This document shows positions 1 through 12,845 of a stretch of 64,000 bases of DNA, in pieces. The notes beneath the pieces were generated by a model. The model ran no database searches. It had not been told where the DNA came from and was given only the letters and a program-made list of their open reading frames with translations. The DNA comes from Akkermansia sp. (GTDB taxonomy: Bacteria; Verrucomicrobiota; Verrucomicrobiia; Verrucomicrobiales; Akkermansiaceae), in the NCBI GenBank assembly GCA_022787425.1, contig JALFWB010000003.1, forward strand, positions 1 to 64,000, written 5' to 3'. Numbering within the stretch: the first letter of the stretch is position 1; the number at the start of each line of letters is the position of its first letter. The position numbers were made by a program, and so were the translations under genes.

Positions 1-61
1 GTGTATAGGTTCGGAGGGGTTCGGAGGGTCTGCGGATAGCTTGTACCGCGTGCCGCATTTC

Positions 62-154
62 TTGCACCGTTCCCTTGCGGCATTATAATACCACGCGTGC
101 AGACGGCATGCAAGCAAAAAGCCTTGAAAAATAAGGGAAACTCAGTTTCCTTTT
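62..154 (+). ncRNA. candidate short transcript: promoter TTGCAC-16-TATAAT (62-89) followed by hairpin GGAAAC-tca-GTTTCC plus TTTT (136-154)
   Basis: Promoter-like -35/-10 and an intrinsic-terminator-like hairpin about 50 nt apart with no ORF between them. Confidence 0.3.
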
Positions 155-291
155 AGGGGGTATTTTTGCGAAAAAAATCATATCGAGATTATCGCAATTA
201 TTACGAAGCGAAGTATGGAAGATGATGTTGTTTTCATATCCCTCGTTATACATCCATTGACTGTTTATGTAAAGAAAAAAAATGTGACATT

Positions 292-326
292 AAAAAGCCC
301 CCCTGCGCAGCGGGGCGCAGAGGGGC
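292..326 (-). terminator. intrinsic terminator of the MFS gene
   Basis: Minus strand GCCCCTCTGCGC-cccgct-GCGCAGGGGGGC followed by TTTTT; 12-bp stem with one G-U. Confidence 0.8.
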
Positions 327-353
327 GGTTCGGGGTTTACGGGAGAGAAGGGG

Positions 354-2438
354 TTAGGCCTGAGCCTCTTCCTTCTTCTCCGGCATCTTACCGGTGGTGA
401 AGTACTTCTCGATTTCCTCGAGGGTACGGCCCTTCGTCTCCGGGAGGAAGAAGGCAGCCGTGATGAAGTAGATGACCGTGCAGCCGGCCAGCGTGAAGAA
501 GACGCTGGAGTAACCGCAGGCACCCACCCAGGGCAGGAACACGCCGGCGATGGTCGTGGACACACCCTGGTTGATGAGCAGGGCAATGGCCATGCCGTTG
601 GCGCGGATGCGGTTGGGCATCAGCTCCGAGAGAGCCAGCCAGACGCAGACACCCGGGCCTGCGGCGTAGAAGGCGATGAAGATGATGAAGAACGCCGTCA
701 CCAGGCTACCCGTCACCACGTTGGGCTTCATACCCACCTCGGCGCGGGTGATGGAAAGCTCCTGCAGGTCACCCGGATTGGGCGGCGTGCTCCAGAAGCA
801 CAGGGCATCCAAGAAGGTATGATTGGGCGCGAACTCCGGAGCCAGAATGACGCGGTCACCGTTACTCTCCAGCTTCTGCAGCGTGGCGATGAGGGTGTCC
901 TTCTCCTCCTGCGTACCGTTGAACTTCAACTCACCGGCACGCACCTTGTCCGAGAGGTTGGTGATACTGGTCTTAGCCTTCGTGGTAGCCTGACCGGCAG
1001 CGAGCCCCTTCTTGAACTCAGCCTGAGCCGCCGCCACATCAACGGGAGCCATGGCGGCATCCGTGTAAACCGTGTCGGGCTTGTCCGTCTTCTTCAGCAG
1101 CTCGTTAGCCTTGGCAGTCTCTGCCTCACGGTCGAAGAACTCGCCGATCTTCTGGTCCGAGGCATCGCCCTTCTTGTAAGTAACGATGAGTTGCACACCG
1201 GGAGCAATGGCACCATCCTTCATCAATTCCGGATGAGTCGCCGCCACCGTCTTGGCAATCTCGCCCACGGAAGCCTTCGCGTAAGCCTTATCCGTCACGA
1301 GTGCCTTCACAGCGTCCGTCACGTCAACACGCTTCATCTCCACAGAGAGGAAGGTACCGCCCACACCGACGAGACCGACGATGATACCCAGCGTACCCAT
1401 CTTGAGGAGGAACTTACGGCCCTTCTTATCCACGAGGGACACAGCCACGATGGTCATGAGCATATTGACCACCTTGATAGCGAAGTCCGCCCAGTTGGCC
1501 GCCGTATTCTCAAGGCCGGACTGCTGGAAGACCTTGACCGAGTAATTCAGCACGGAGTTAATACCCGTAGCTTGGGTGCAAGCCAAAATCACCACAGCCA
1601 GGATGAAGGGGATCACATACTTACGCTGCAGGAGGGAATCGCCCTTGGCGGCCTCCTTCATGGCAGCCTTCTCCTCCGCCTCCTTGGCATCGGCAGCCTT
1701 CATTTCATCAAGAATCTCCCTCGCCGCATCGATGCCGTTATTGGCAGCCAAGGAGATACGAGCCTCATCCTCCAGACCACGGCGATACAGCCAGCGCGGG
1801 GACTCCTTGAGGCGGAAGGCACCGAGGAAGAGGATGATGCCCGGAATCGAGCAGCACCAGAAGATGATCTGCCAAGCAGCCTCCTTGGAGCTGTCGGAAA
1901 CCGTCACGTCCGTGGCGGCACCCACGCAGTAGGTGGTCACCAAACCGATGACAGCAGCGAACACCAAACCGATCGTCAGCAGGAACTGGAACATGCCCGT
2001 ACCCTTGCCGCGAGAGGAGGCATCCAAGCACTCGGCCAGATACATCGGCACCACCACACCGACCAAGCCGGCGGAGGCACCCTGCAGGATTCGGCCACCC
2101 ATCAGGGCACCGAACTGATTGTCCGAGAAGCAGATGCAGGGAATGGACAGCGTAAAGAGCAACGCTGCGATGATGATTACTTTCTTGCGCCCCAACCACT
2201 CTGCCAGCATGCCGGCGAAGAGAGAGGAGAGCACGGAACCGAACAACACAGCAGCCACCACAACGGAGAGCTGAGACTGCGTGTACGTCGATGTGGCCTC
2301 AATGTACGGCAAAGCTGCGGCAATGATGCCAACATCCACACCATACAGAAGCCCGCCCAATCCTGCCATAAACATCAGGAAGCGGGCGTAGCGCTTCACT
2401 TCCGCCGGAAGCGAGCCGGTAGTAACGTCTGTACTCAT
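354..2438 (-). CDS. sugar-porter family MFS transporter with a large (about 200 aa) soluble insertion between predicted TM9 and TM10
   Basis: ORF 354..2534; start placed at MSTDVTTG (2438). MFS motifs WLGRKK, RILQGASAG, DKKGRK, LPETKGRTLEEIE. Confidence 0.85.
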   Translation of the reverse strand: MSTDVTTGSLPAEVKRYARFLMFMAGLGGLLYGVDVGIIAAALPYIEATSTYTQSQLSVVVAAVLFGSVLSSLFAGMLAEWLGRKKVIIIAALLFTLSIPCICFSDNQFGALMGGRILQGASAGLVGVVVPMYLAECLDASSRGKGTGMFQFLLTIGLVFAAVIGLVTTYCVGAATDVTVSDSSKEAAWQIIFWCCSIPGIILFLGAFRLKESPRWLYRRGLEDEARISLAANNGIDAAREILDEMKAADAKEAEEKAAMKEAAKGDSLLQRKYVIPFILAVVILACTQATGINSVLNYSVKVFQQSGLENTAANWADFAIKVVNMLMTIVAVSLVDKKGRKFLLKMGTLGIIVGLVGVGGTFLSVEMKRVDVTDAVKALVTDKAYAKASVGEIAKTVAATHPELMKDGAIAPGVQLIVTYKKGDASDQKIGEFFDREAETAKANELLKKTDKPDTVYTDAAMAPVDVAAAQAEFKKGLAAGQATTKAKTSITNLSDKVRAGELKFNGTQEEKDTLIATLQKLESNGDRVILAPEFAPNHTFLDALCFWSTPPNPGDLQELSITRAEVGMKPNVVTGSLVTAFFIIFIAFYAAGPGVCVWLALSELMPNRIRANGMAIALLINQGVSTTIAGVFLPWVGACGYSSVFFTLAGCTVIYFITAAFFLPETKGRTLEEIEKYFTTGKMPEKKEEAQA

Positions 2439-2447
2439 AGCGGGGCT

Positions 2448-2475
2448 ATTATACCATTTTTGCCCGCCGGTGCAA
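2448..2475 (-). promoter_or_regulatory. promoter of the MFS gene, TTGCAC-16-TATAAT, -10 ends 9 nt before ATG
   Basis: Reverse complement reads TTGCACcggcgggcaaaaatggTATAATagccccgctATG. Confidence 0.65.
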
Positions 2476-2590
2476 TAGAAAAATCTGACTTCGCCCCCTC
2501 CGGAGTCGGTTTTTCCGTCCTGAGCCCCCGGCAAAAGTCGAAGACAGGTCCCCCCTCCTCAGCGAACCGGGGAGGGGGGCAGGAATGTTC

Positions 2591-5182
2591 TTATTCGGTA
2601 GGCTCCTCCGGGGAGGGCTCACCCTCCTGTTCGGAAGCATCATCGGTACTCTCCTCATCATCCGGAATGATGAGCGAGATGTCCTGAATCAGGTCATTGG
2701 CATCCAGCGTGATGAGCTTCACACCCTGGGCAGCGCGACCCGTCTCCCGGACATCCGCCACCTTGATGCGGACGGATTGGCCGCCCGTGGTCATGATCAT
2801 CAGCTCATCCGCATCGGTGACCGTGGTAGCGGAGACCACCTTACCGGTCTTCTCCGTGCAGTTGATGGTCTTGATGCCGATACCCGCGCGGCTCTGGATG
2901 CGGTACTCGGAGAAGGCCGTGCGTTTGCCGAGCCCGTTCTCCGACACCACGAGCAGGTGCGCCGCGTCATCGTGCACCACCGCCAGCGCCACCACATAGT
3001 CACCCTCGCGCAGCTTGATACCGCGCACGCCGATGGTGTCGCGGCCCTGGTTGCGCATCTCGGACTCATTGAAGCGGATGCTCATGCCGTCATGCGTGAC
3101 CAGGATGATGTCCTGCGAGCCGTCGGTGAGCTCCACGTTGACGAGAGAGTTCCCCTCCTCCAGATTGATGGCGATGATGCCGGCCTTACGGTAATTGACA
3201 AAGTCATTCAACGCCGTCTTCTTCACCGTACCGTTGCGGGTAGCGAAGACCACGTTGCCGGAATCCTCGGCGAAGGTCACATCCTTGCCGGACTCATCCA
3301 CACGCCGCTCCAGGCGCAGGATGGCCGCGATCTTCTCCTCCGCCTGCAGGTTGAGCAGGTTCTTGATGGAACGACCCTGGGCACTGCGCGCCGCCTCATC
3401 GATCTCGTACACGCGCTCCACATACACGCGGCCCGTGTTGGTGAAGAACATGATGTAGTCGTGATTCTGCGCAGCGAAGAGGTGCTCCACGAAGTCCTCG
3501 CGGTCCTTCTTGCTCTTGGTGGAAGCCACCTTCACCCCCTTGCCGCCGCGGCCCTGCAGGCGGTATTCGTCTGCGTTGGTGCGCTTGATGTAGCCGTTGT
3601 GCGAGATGGTCACCACCATGCTGTCATTCGGGATGAGGTCCTCGATGGCCATGTCCCCCTCGTAGGGGATGATCTTGGTGAGGCGCGGGGTGGCATGCTT
3701 GGCCTTGATGGCGCGCAGCTCATCCTTCACGATGCCGAGCACGCGGGCCTCGTTGGCCAGGATGTCCAAGTAGTCCTCGATCTGCTCCAGCAGAGCCTTG
3801 TACTCATCGGAGATCTTATCACTCTCCAGCGCAGTGAGCTGGTAGAGGCGCAGATCCAAGATGGCGTTCACCTGCCGCTCCGTGAAGATGTAGGAATCCC
3901 CTCGGATGGAAGGCTGGCTGCGGATGAGGATACCGAGCCCCTTCGCGAGCTCCGTCGGGAAGCGGAACGCCATGAGACGTTGGCGAGCCTCGTCGCGGTT
4001 CTTGGAGTCGCGGATGATGCGGATGAACTCATCCAGATTGGCTAGGGCGATAAGGTAAGCCTCCAAAATCTCCGCGCGGTCCTCCGCCTTCTTGAGCAGG
4101 AAACGCGTGCGGCGCACCACCACCTCGCGGCGGTGCTCCACGTAGAAGTTGATGGCATCCCGCATGGTGAGTACCTTGGGACGGTTCTCGTGAATGGCCA
4201 GCATGTTGATGGAGAAACCGGTCTCCAGGCTGGTGAGCTTGTAGAGCTGGTTGATGACCACCTGCGGGCGGGCATCGCGCTTCAGCTCAATCTCCACATA
4301 GTCCGTCAGGTCGCGCATGCCGGCGATGTCCGTGATAATCTTATCCCGCACCAGCTCCGCGATGCGCTCCTGCACCACGGCGCGGTTGACGCCGTAGGGA
4401 ACATCCGAGATGTGGATGAACTCGCGCCCGTTATCATTGGTGACCACCTCCATCTTACCGCGCATGAGCACGCTGCCGCGCCCCGTGCGGAAGTACTTGT
4501 CGATACCCTTGGTGCCGAGAATGTAGCCCCCCGTGGGGAAGTCCGGCCCCTTGATGTAGGCGCGAAGCTGCTCGGCGGTGATGTGCGGATTGTCGATGAA
4601 GGCGCAGATGCCGTCCACGACCTCGCCGAGGTTATGCGGGGCCATGTTCGTGGCCATACCCACGGCGATACCCGTGCCGCCGTTCACCAGCAGGTTCGGG
4701 AAGGCACTGGGGAAGACGACCGGCTCCGTGAAGTTGCCGTCGTAGTTCGGCTGAAAGTCCACCGTGTCCTTGTCCAGGTCATCCATCAGGGCCATACCCA
4801 TATGGGAGAGCTTGGCCTCCGTGTATCGGTAGGCAGCGGGCGGGTCACCCTCCGGCGTACCGAAGTTACCCTGGCCGCTCACGAGCACATCGCGCATGTA
4901 CCAGGGCTGGGCCATGTTCACCAAGGCCCCGTAGGCGGAGGAGTCGCCGTGCGGGTGGTACTTACCGATGGTATCACCGACGATACGGGCGCACTTGAGC
5001 GTTCCCTTGGTGGGCACCAGACCCAGCTCGTGCATGGCGTAAAGCACACGGCGCTGGGAGGGCTTCAGCCCGTCCCGCGCATCCGGCAGCGCGCGGGAGA
5101 TGATGACGGACATGGAGTAGTCCAGGAAGCTCTTGGCCATTTCTTCCGCCACGTCCACCGGGCGGATTCGTGTTTCATTCAT
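2591..5182 (-). CDS. gyrA: DNA gyrase subunit A
   Basis: Full-length GyrA ([31 protein letters not shown]..., GKYHPHGD, beta-propeller C-terminus, acidic tail). Confidence 0.97.
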   Translation of the reverse strand: MNETRIRPVDVAEEMAKSFLDYSMSVIISRALPDARDGLKPSQRRVLYAMHELGLVPTKGTLKCARIVGDTIGKYHPHGDSSAYGALVNMAQPWYMRDVLVSGQGNFGTPEGDPPAAYRYTEAKLSHMGMALMDDLDKDTVDFQPNYDGNFTEPVVFPSAFPNLLVNGGTGIAVGMATNMAPHNLGEVVDGICAFIDNPHITAEQLRAYIKGPDFPTGGYILGTKGIDKYFRTGRGSVLMRGKMEVVTNDNGREFIHISDVPYGVNRAVVQERIAELVRDKIITDIAGMRDLTDYVEIELKRDARPQVVINQLYKLTSLETGFSINMLAIHENRPKVLTMRDAINFYVEHRREVVVRRTRFLLKKAEDRAEILEAYLIALANLDEFIRIIRDSKNRDEARQRLMAFRFPTELAKGLGILIRSQPSIRGDSYIFTERQVNAILDLRLYQLTALESDKISDEYKALLEQIEDYLDILANEARVLGIVKDELRAIKAKHATPRLTKIIPYEGDMAIEDLIPNDSMVVTISHNGYIKRTNADEYRLQGRGGKGVKVASTKSKKDREDFVEHLFAAQNHDYIMFFTNTGRVYVERVYEIDEAARSAQGRSIKNLLNLQAEEKIAAILRLERRVDESGKDVTFAEDSGNVVFATRNGTVKKTALNDFVNYRKAGIIAINLEEGNSLVNVELTDGSQDIILVTHDGMSIRFNESEMRNQGRDTIGVRGIKLREGDYVVALAVVHDDAAHLLVVSENGLGKRTAFSEYRIQSRAGIGIKTINCTEKTGKVVSATTVTDADELMIMTTGGQSVRIKVADVRETGRAAQGVKLITLDANDLIQDISLIIPDDEESTDDASEQEGEPSPEEPTE

Positions 5183-5216
5183 TGCTTATGGAATTGGTAA
5201 AAGGTTACGGGAGGGG

Positions 5217-7775
<2,559 letters not shown>

Positions 7776-7785
7776 ATGTGCGCCT

Positions 7786-7813
7786 ATTATACGCGCACGC
7801 GCGCATGCGTCAA
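7786..7813 (-). promoter_or_regulatory. gyrB promoter TTGACG-16-TATAAT with an alternating Pu/Py spacer
   Basis: Reverse complement reads TTGACGcatgcgcgcgtgcgcgTATAATaggcgcacatATG. Confidence 0.75.
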
Positions 7814-7884
7814 TTATAATGTGCGTCAGCGGGCGGAGTTTACGTCCCGCAGGGGTACAGAAATACTGTGGGCAGAAAAAACGC

Positions 7885-7913
7885 TTGCCAAAGTGCTTTG
7901 TTTGCTGTAACCT
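7885..7913 (+). promoter_or_regulatory. putative mpl promoter TTGCCA-17-TAACCT
   Basis: Direct sequence match upstream of mpl. Confidence 0.45.
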
Positions 7914-7941
7914 TGCCTGCGTCCATCAACAAGAACTCAGC

Positions 7942-9339
7942 ATGAAGCATTTTCATTTTCTCGGTATTTGCGGTACGGCCATGGGGGCTCTTGCCTCTGC
8001 CATGGCCCGCAGAGGCTATACCGTCACCGGCTCGGACTCCGGGGTTTATCCCCCCATGTCCACTTTCCTGGAGGAGGAGGGCATTAAGATTTTTTCCGGG
8101 TACAGGCCGGAGAACATCCCGGCGGAGGCCGATGTCATCGTTATCGGCAATGCCGTGAGCCGTGGAAATCCCGAGGTTGAGGCCGTGCTGAACCGCAAGC
8201 TGCACTACATGAGCATGCCGGAGGTCATCAAGGAGAACTTCCTGTGGGGGAAGCATAACTACGTTGTGACCGGCACCCACGGCAAGACGACCACCACCTC
8301 GATGCTGACCTGGGTGATGACGAGCGCAGGTCTGGACCCCGGCTTCATGATCGGCGGCATCGCCCGCAATTTAGAGCGCGGTGGCTATATCTCGAACTCC
8401 GACTACTTTGTGCTGGAGGGGGATGAGTACGACACCGCCTTCTTCGACAAGCGCAGTAAGTTCCTGCACTACCTGCCGGAGGTGGTCATCATCAACAACA
8501 TTGAGATGGATCATGCGGACATCTATGCGGACCTGGAGGCCGTCAAGCTCTCCTTCCGCCGCCTGCTGCGCAGCGTGCCGTCCACGGGTCGCGTGTTTAT
8601 GAATGCGGATTGCCCGAACTGCCGCTCCGTGCGCGAGGCTGCTGCCACAGAGCTGCGCATGGTGCCCATCACCACCGTGGGGATGGGAGAGGACGCCGAT
8701 GTGCGGATTGTGGTAACGGAGACTGCGCCGAGCGGGAGCTCCTTCACGGTGGACGGGGAGCCCTACCGCATCCCGATGGTCGGGGAGTTCAACGTGCGTA
8801 ACGCGGCCATGGCCGTGTGCGCGGCTCGTACCGCCGGGGTGGAGCCGGAGGCCATCCGCCAAGCCTTTGAGTCCTTCGAGGGCGTGGCACGGCGCCAGGA
8901 GGTGCGCGGCTGCGTCAACTCCGTGACGGTGGTGGATGACTTTGCGCACCACCCCACGGCCATTGCCCAAGCGGTCGCGGGGCTGCGGCAGCGTTTCCCG
9001 AAGAGCCGCCTGTGGTGCATTTTTGACCCGCGCAGCAACACAACGGCGCGCCGCATTTTCCAGCATGAGCTGGCCTCTTCCATCGCAACGGCAGACCGGG
9101 CGGTACTCTCCCCCATCGAGCGCGCCGCACGCATCGCGCCGGAGGAGCGCTTGGATGAGGATCTACTCCGCAGCGAGGTGGAGGAGCTGGGTACGCCCTG
9201 CTATGTAGGCAAGGACGTGGGGGACATCGTGGACTACGTTGTAAGCCATGCCCACCCGGGAGACGTTCTCTTGGTGATGAGCAACGGCGGTTTCGGCGGT
9301 ATCCACAACAGGCTGCTGACGGCCTTGGCCCAGTGCTGA
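7942..9339 (+). CDS. mpl: UDP-N-acetylmuramate:L-alanyl-gamma-D-glutamyl-meso-diaminopimelate ligase
   Basis: MKHFHFLGICGTAMGALASAMARRGYTVTGSD..., GTHGKTTTTSML, DPRSNTTARRIFQ; start at 7942 within ORF 7645..9339. Confidence 0.92.
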   Translation: MKHFHFLGICGTAMGALASAMARRGYTVTGSDSGVYPPMSTFLEEEGIKIFSGYRPENIPAEADVIVIGNAVSRGNPEVEAVLNRKLHYMSMPEVIKENFLWGKHNYVVTGTHGKTTTTSMLTWVMTSAGLDPGFMIGGIARNLERGGYISNSDYFVLEGDEYDTAFFDKRSKFLHYLPEVVIINNIEMDHADIYADLEAVKLSFRRLLRSVPSTGRVFMNADCPNCRSVREAAATELRMVPITTVGMGEDADVRIVVTETAPSGSSFTVDGEPYRIPMVGEFNVRNAAMAVCAARTAGVEPEAIRQAFESFEGVARRQEVRGCVNSVTVVDDFAHHPTAIAQAVAGLRQRFPKSRLWCIFDPRSNTTARRIFQHELASSIATADRAVLSPIERAARIAPEERLDEDLLRSEVEELGTPCYVGKDVGDIVDYVVSHAHPGDVLLVMSNGGFGGIHNRLLTALAQC

Positions 9340-9470
9340 GGCGGGGCAGGCTGCCCATTCTTTTCAGCCCTCGGATGCATGCGCGCTCGGGGGCTTTTTG
9401 CGGGCATGAAAAACCCCGCTGACCGCAGCCAACGGGGTGAAAAATCTTACCGGGATTCCCCGGCCGGGCA

Positions 9471-9959
9471 TCAGTAGCCGTCCGGACGGAAGGTGGAGGG
9501 GTTGCCGATGGAGAGCATGCCGTGCATGCCCGAATACAGGGGGCCGTACTGCTTGTAGACGGGCTGCGTCACCTCGTAGGTGCGGCCGTTCTTGCCGTCC
9601 ACCTTCACGATCAGGCGCTGGCCCTTTTTGTTACCCAGGGAGTCCGTCAGGGCAGCACCGGCTGCAGCACCGGCCAAGCCCAGGCCCACGGTGGCAACTT
9701 TCTGGCCGGAACCGGAGCCGATCATATTGCCGAGCACACCGCCCATCAGACCGCCGGCGATGGCGCCGACGCCCGTGGCCGTGCCGGAGGTGCGGATGGT
9801 GCAGTCCGTAGCACTGATGATGGTGCCGCCCACCACCTCAGTCACCGTGTTCGCCTGGCGCTGGGAGACGTTGTTCACGTTCGCCATCGTGGCGCAGGAG
9901 GGTACAAGAACCGTGCCGGCCGCGAGGGCCAGGGTCATCATAGCGTGTTTGATCTTCAT
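9471..9959 (-). CDS. glycine-zipper putative lipoprotein
   Basis: MKIKHAMMTLALAAGTVLVPSCA lipobox-like signal; GAIAGGLMGGVLGNMIGSGSG and GLGLAGAAAGAALTD glycine zippers. Confidence 0.65.
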   Translation of the reverse strand: MKIKHAMMTLALAAGTVLVPSCATMANVNNVSQRQANTVTEVVGGTIISATDCTIRTSGTATGVGAIAGGLMGGVLGNMIGSGSGQKVATVGLGLAGAAAGAALTDSLGNKKGQRLIVKVDGKNGRTYEVTQPVYKQYGPLYSGMHGMLSIGNPSTFRPDGY

Positions 9960-10122
9960 GAGAATTTGTCTTCGTTTGTGTTGACTCAGAGGCGAGAGTT
10001 CGACCAAGCTCTATTATCCCCCTCTGCGGCGTTACTCTATCACACTTCCCGCCCCTCGTCAAGCCATTCTGTCAAACATACTGTCACTTTTTTCTGCCCT
10101 ACTCCGCCGATGAGAAAGCAAA

Positions 10123-10155
10123 GGCGGAAGCTGCCGAACAGGGGCAACTTCCGCC
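10123..10155 (-). terminator. terminator-like hairpin downstream of rpsO
   Basis: GGCGGAAG...CTTCCGCC perfect 8-bp outer stem with inner TGCC/GGCA; T-rich on the minus strand. Confidence 0.6.
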
Positions 10156-10196
10156 GAAAAAAGGGACAGGATGGTGTCCTTCCGCCTTCCGAGGGA

Positions 10197-10448
10197 TCAG
10201 TGGCGGAGCGAGAGGCGCTTGATCAAGCTCTGGTAGAGCTCGTTGTCCGTGCGCTTGGCGTAATTGAGCAGACTGCGGCGCTTGGACACCATCATCAGCA
10301 AGCCACGGCGAGAAGCATGGTCATGCTTATGCTCAGCAAGGTGCTGAGTGAGGTGAGCAATGCGCTTAGTCAGCAAAGCTACCTGGAAACCGGTGGAACC
10401 GGTATCCTTCTCGTTAATTTTGAAGTCGTCGACGTTGATTTCGCTCAT
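10197..10448 (-). CDS. rpsO: 30S ribosomal protein S15
   Basis: [52 protein letters not shown]; 83 aa. Confidence 0.96.
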   Translation of the reverse strand: MSEINVDDFKINEKDTGSTGFQVALLTKRIAHLTQHLAEHKHDHASRRGLLMMVSKRRSLLNYAKRTDNELYQSLIKRLSLRH

Positions 10449-10604
10449 ATTACTACTTGGTTTTGCCCCGCCCGGCAACACCTGCAAAGGCCGGCGCGTC
10501 GCGCGAAGCGGGGAGAGTATACCACAATCAGCGGGAGATGCAAGCCGAATTTCACGTTTCTCCGCAAAAAGATGAAAAAAGTGAGTCAACGGATGGAAAA
10601 TAGC

Positions 10605-10632
10605 TTGACACCCCGGCCGGATATGCTAACCT
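10605..10632 (+). promoter_or_regulatory. putative promoter TTGACA-16-TAACCT
   Basis: Direct sequence match upstream of the NfeD-like gene. Confidence 0.5.
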
Positions 10633-10653
10633 AAAGGCAATCAAATTCGACAC

Positions 10654-11280
10654 ATGAGCAAATTCATCGACTACGTATCCACCCTCCTGAAGGCCTTGGA
10701 CCTGCTGCCCAACTTCAACACGCAGACGGGAATCTTCTGTGCGATGGCGTGGATTGCCACCCTGATCGCGCTGCTACTCTTCGCCATCTCCTTCATTGCC
10801 GACTTGGGGGATAGTGATGCGGATGCGGGGAGCGGGGACGGCGATGCCGGCTGGTTCTCCGTGCGCGCGGTAAACGGCTTCCTGTTGGGCTTCGGCTGGG
10901 CCGGGTTCGTGGCCAGCAATCACGGTTGCGGTGTTCTGTCCGCCATTGCCATCGGCTTAGCGGTCGGTTTCATCATGTTCCTGCTGGTGGCTATTCTGAT
11001 GCGCTTTATCAACGGTCTGAAGTGCGATGGCACGTTGCAATACACCACCTTGGTGGGCATGACGGGCACGGTGTACGTAACCCTGCCGCCCAATGGTGAG
11101 CCCGGCGGTCAGGTGCAGGTGAACCACCCCGGGCAGATGCTGACCATGCAGGCCGTACAGTACGGGGACAAACCGCTGTCGGCGCAGACGCGTGTGGTCG
11201 TGGTGGATGCCACCTCCCAGCTCCTGACGGTGCGGCCTTTCACCGCTGAAGATCTTCACAACCATAACACAACAAAATAA
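10654..11280 (+). CDS. NfeD-like (YqiJ-type) membrane protein with OB-fold-like C-terminus
   Basis: Multi-TM N-terminus plus LVGMTGTVYVTLPPNGEPGGQVQV; TAATG overlap with the downstream flotillin gene. Confidence 0.65.
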   Translation: MSKFIDYVSTLLKALDLLPNFNTQTGIFCAMAWIATLIALLLFAISFIADLGDSDADAGSGDGDAGWFSVRAVNGFLLGFGWAGFVASNHGCGVLSAIAIGLAVGFIMFLLVAILMRFINGLKCDGTLQYTTLVGMTGTVYVTLPPNGEPGGQVQVNHPGQMLTMQAVQYGDKPLSAQTRVVVVDATSQLLTVRPFTAEDLHNHNTTK

Positions 11281-12791
11281 TGATACCATACTACACCCCG
11301 CTGCTGGCAGCCTCGCAAAGCGAAGGCTCGGATACGTCGGCCATCATCGCCATCGTCGTTCTCGTTGTCTTCTTGGTCAGCGTCATGGCGTGGCTCTTCA
11401 CGCGCTACAAGATGTGCCCGTCGGACAAGATCCTGATTGTCTACGGTAATGTGGGCGCAGGTCGTTCCGCCAAGTGTATTCACGGCGGTGCCACCTTCAT
11501 CATGCCCATCATCCAGAGCTACGCGTTCATGGATCTGAACCCCATCAACATTGATGTGCCGTTGAAGGGGGCTCTCTCCAGCCAGAACATCCGTGTGGAT
11601 GTCCCGTCCTCGTTCATCGTGGGCATCAGCACGCAGCCGGAGATCATGCAGAACGCCGCCAGCCGCCTGCTGGGCCGCACGCGCCAGGACATCCGGGATC
11701 TGGCCTCGGAAATCATCATGGGCCAGATGCGTGTGGTGATCGCCTCCCTGACGATTGAGGAAATCAACGCCGACCGCGAGAAGCTCATCAAGGGCATTAC
11801 CGGCGGTGTGGATGTGGAGCTGCACAAGGTGGGTCTCTACCTCATCAATGCCAACATTACGGATATCCGTGATGCTTCCGGCTACATCGCCGCTCTGGGC
11901 CAGGAGGCCGCTGCGCGCGCCATCAACGATGCCATGATCAAGGTGGCCGAGGAGACTCGCCGCGGCGAGATCGGTAAGGCGGAGGCCCTGCGGGAGCAGA
12001 CCGTGCAGGTGGCCATGGCCAACGCCGCTGCGGTGGAGGGTAACAACGAGGCCCAGATGAAGGTGGCGGACTCAAACGCCAAACTCAAGGTGCGTCAGGC
12101 AGAGGCACAGCGCATCGCCGTGGTGGCCGAGCGTGAGCAGGCTGCCCGCGCTGAGGCAGCCGGCTATGTGGCTAACCAGGAGGCCGAGTTGAAACGTGCC
12201 GAGCTGGAGCGCGCCAAGCAGACCGCCAACGAAATCGTGGCGGCGGAAATCTTGAAGCGCAAGCAGGAGATCGCCGCAGAGGCCGCCGCTGCCGTGCTGG
12301 TGAAGGAGCAGCAGGGTAAGTCCGATGCTCTCGTGATCGCCAAGAAGGCAGAAGGTGAGGCCGCCGTCCGCTTGGCGGAGGGTGAGGCCAACGCTCTGCT
12401 CCTCAAGAAGAAGGCAGAAGGTGATGGCTTGGAGATGGTGGGTCGCGGTCACGCCGCCGCCATTCAGGCTGAGCTGGAGGCCAAGGCGAGTGGTTTCCGC
12501 CAGATTGTGGCTGCTGCGGGGGATGCCCGTGCGGCTTCCGGCCTGCTTGTTACGGAGCAGCTGCCGCAGATCGTGGAGACCCAGGCGGGAGCTATCCGCA
12601 ACCTGCGCTTCGACAAGGTGGTGGTCATGGGCGGCGGGGATTCCAAGTCCGGCTCCGTCGGTGGCTTTGTGCAGAACCTCGTGACGGGCACGCTGCCCCT
12701 GCATGAGCTGGCCGCGGGCGTGGGTGTAGAGCTGCCGAATTACCTCGGCAAGGCTACCCCGGAGGCCCCGGCCCCGCAGGAAAAGGCCTAA
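11280..12791 (+). CDS. flotillin / SPFH (band 7) family protein
   Basis: N-terminal TM, SPFH domain, EA-rich coiled coil (AEREQAARAEAAGYVANQEAELKRAELERAKQ), YqiK/FloT-like. Confidence 0.88.
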   Translation: MIPYYTPLLAASQSEGSDTSAIIAIVVLVVFLVSVMAWLFTRYKMCPSDKILIVYGNVGAGRSAKCIHGGATFIMPIIQSYAFMDLNPINIDVPLKGALSSQNIRVDVPSSFIVGISTQPEIMQNAASRLLGRTRQDIRDLASEIIMGQMRVVIASLTIEEINADREKLIKGITGGVDVELHKVGLYLINANITDIRDASGYIAALGQEAAARAINDAMIKVAEETRRGEIGKAEALREQTVQVAMANAAAVEGNNEAQMKVADSNAKLKVRQAEAQRIAVVAEREQAARAEAAGYVANQEAELKRAELERAKQTANEIVAAEILKRKQEIAAEAAAAVLVKEQQGKSDALVIAKKAEGEAAVRLAEGEANALLLKKKAEGDGLEMVGRGHAAAIQAELEAKASGFRQIVAAAGDARAASGLLVTEQLPQIVETQAGAIRNLRFDKVVVMGGGDSKSGSVGGFVQNLVTGTLPLHELAAGVGVELPNYLGKATPEAPAPQEKA

Positions 12792-12811
12792 CCCCTACCC
12801 CACTTCTTCCC

Positions 12812-12845
12812 GAGCCGCAGGATCCCTCTCCTGCGGCTCTCTCTT
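12812..12845 (+). terminator. intrinsic terminator of the flotillin operon
   Basis: GAGCCGCAGG-atccctct-CCTGCGGCTC followed by TCTCTTT. Confidence 0.75.

Noticed and set aside
2540-2584. Hairpin CCCCCTCC/GGAGGGGG downstream of gyrA as an intrinsic terminator
   Set aside because: The stem is plausible but there is no clear T-tract on the minus strand after it; left unlisted.
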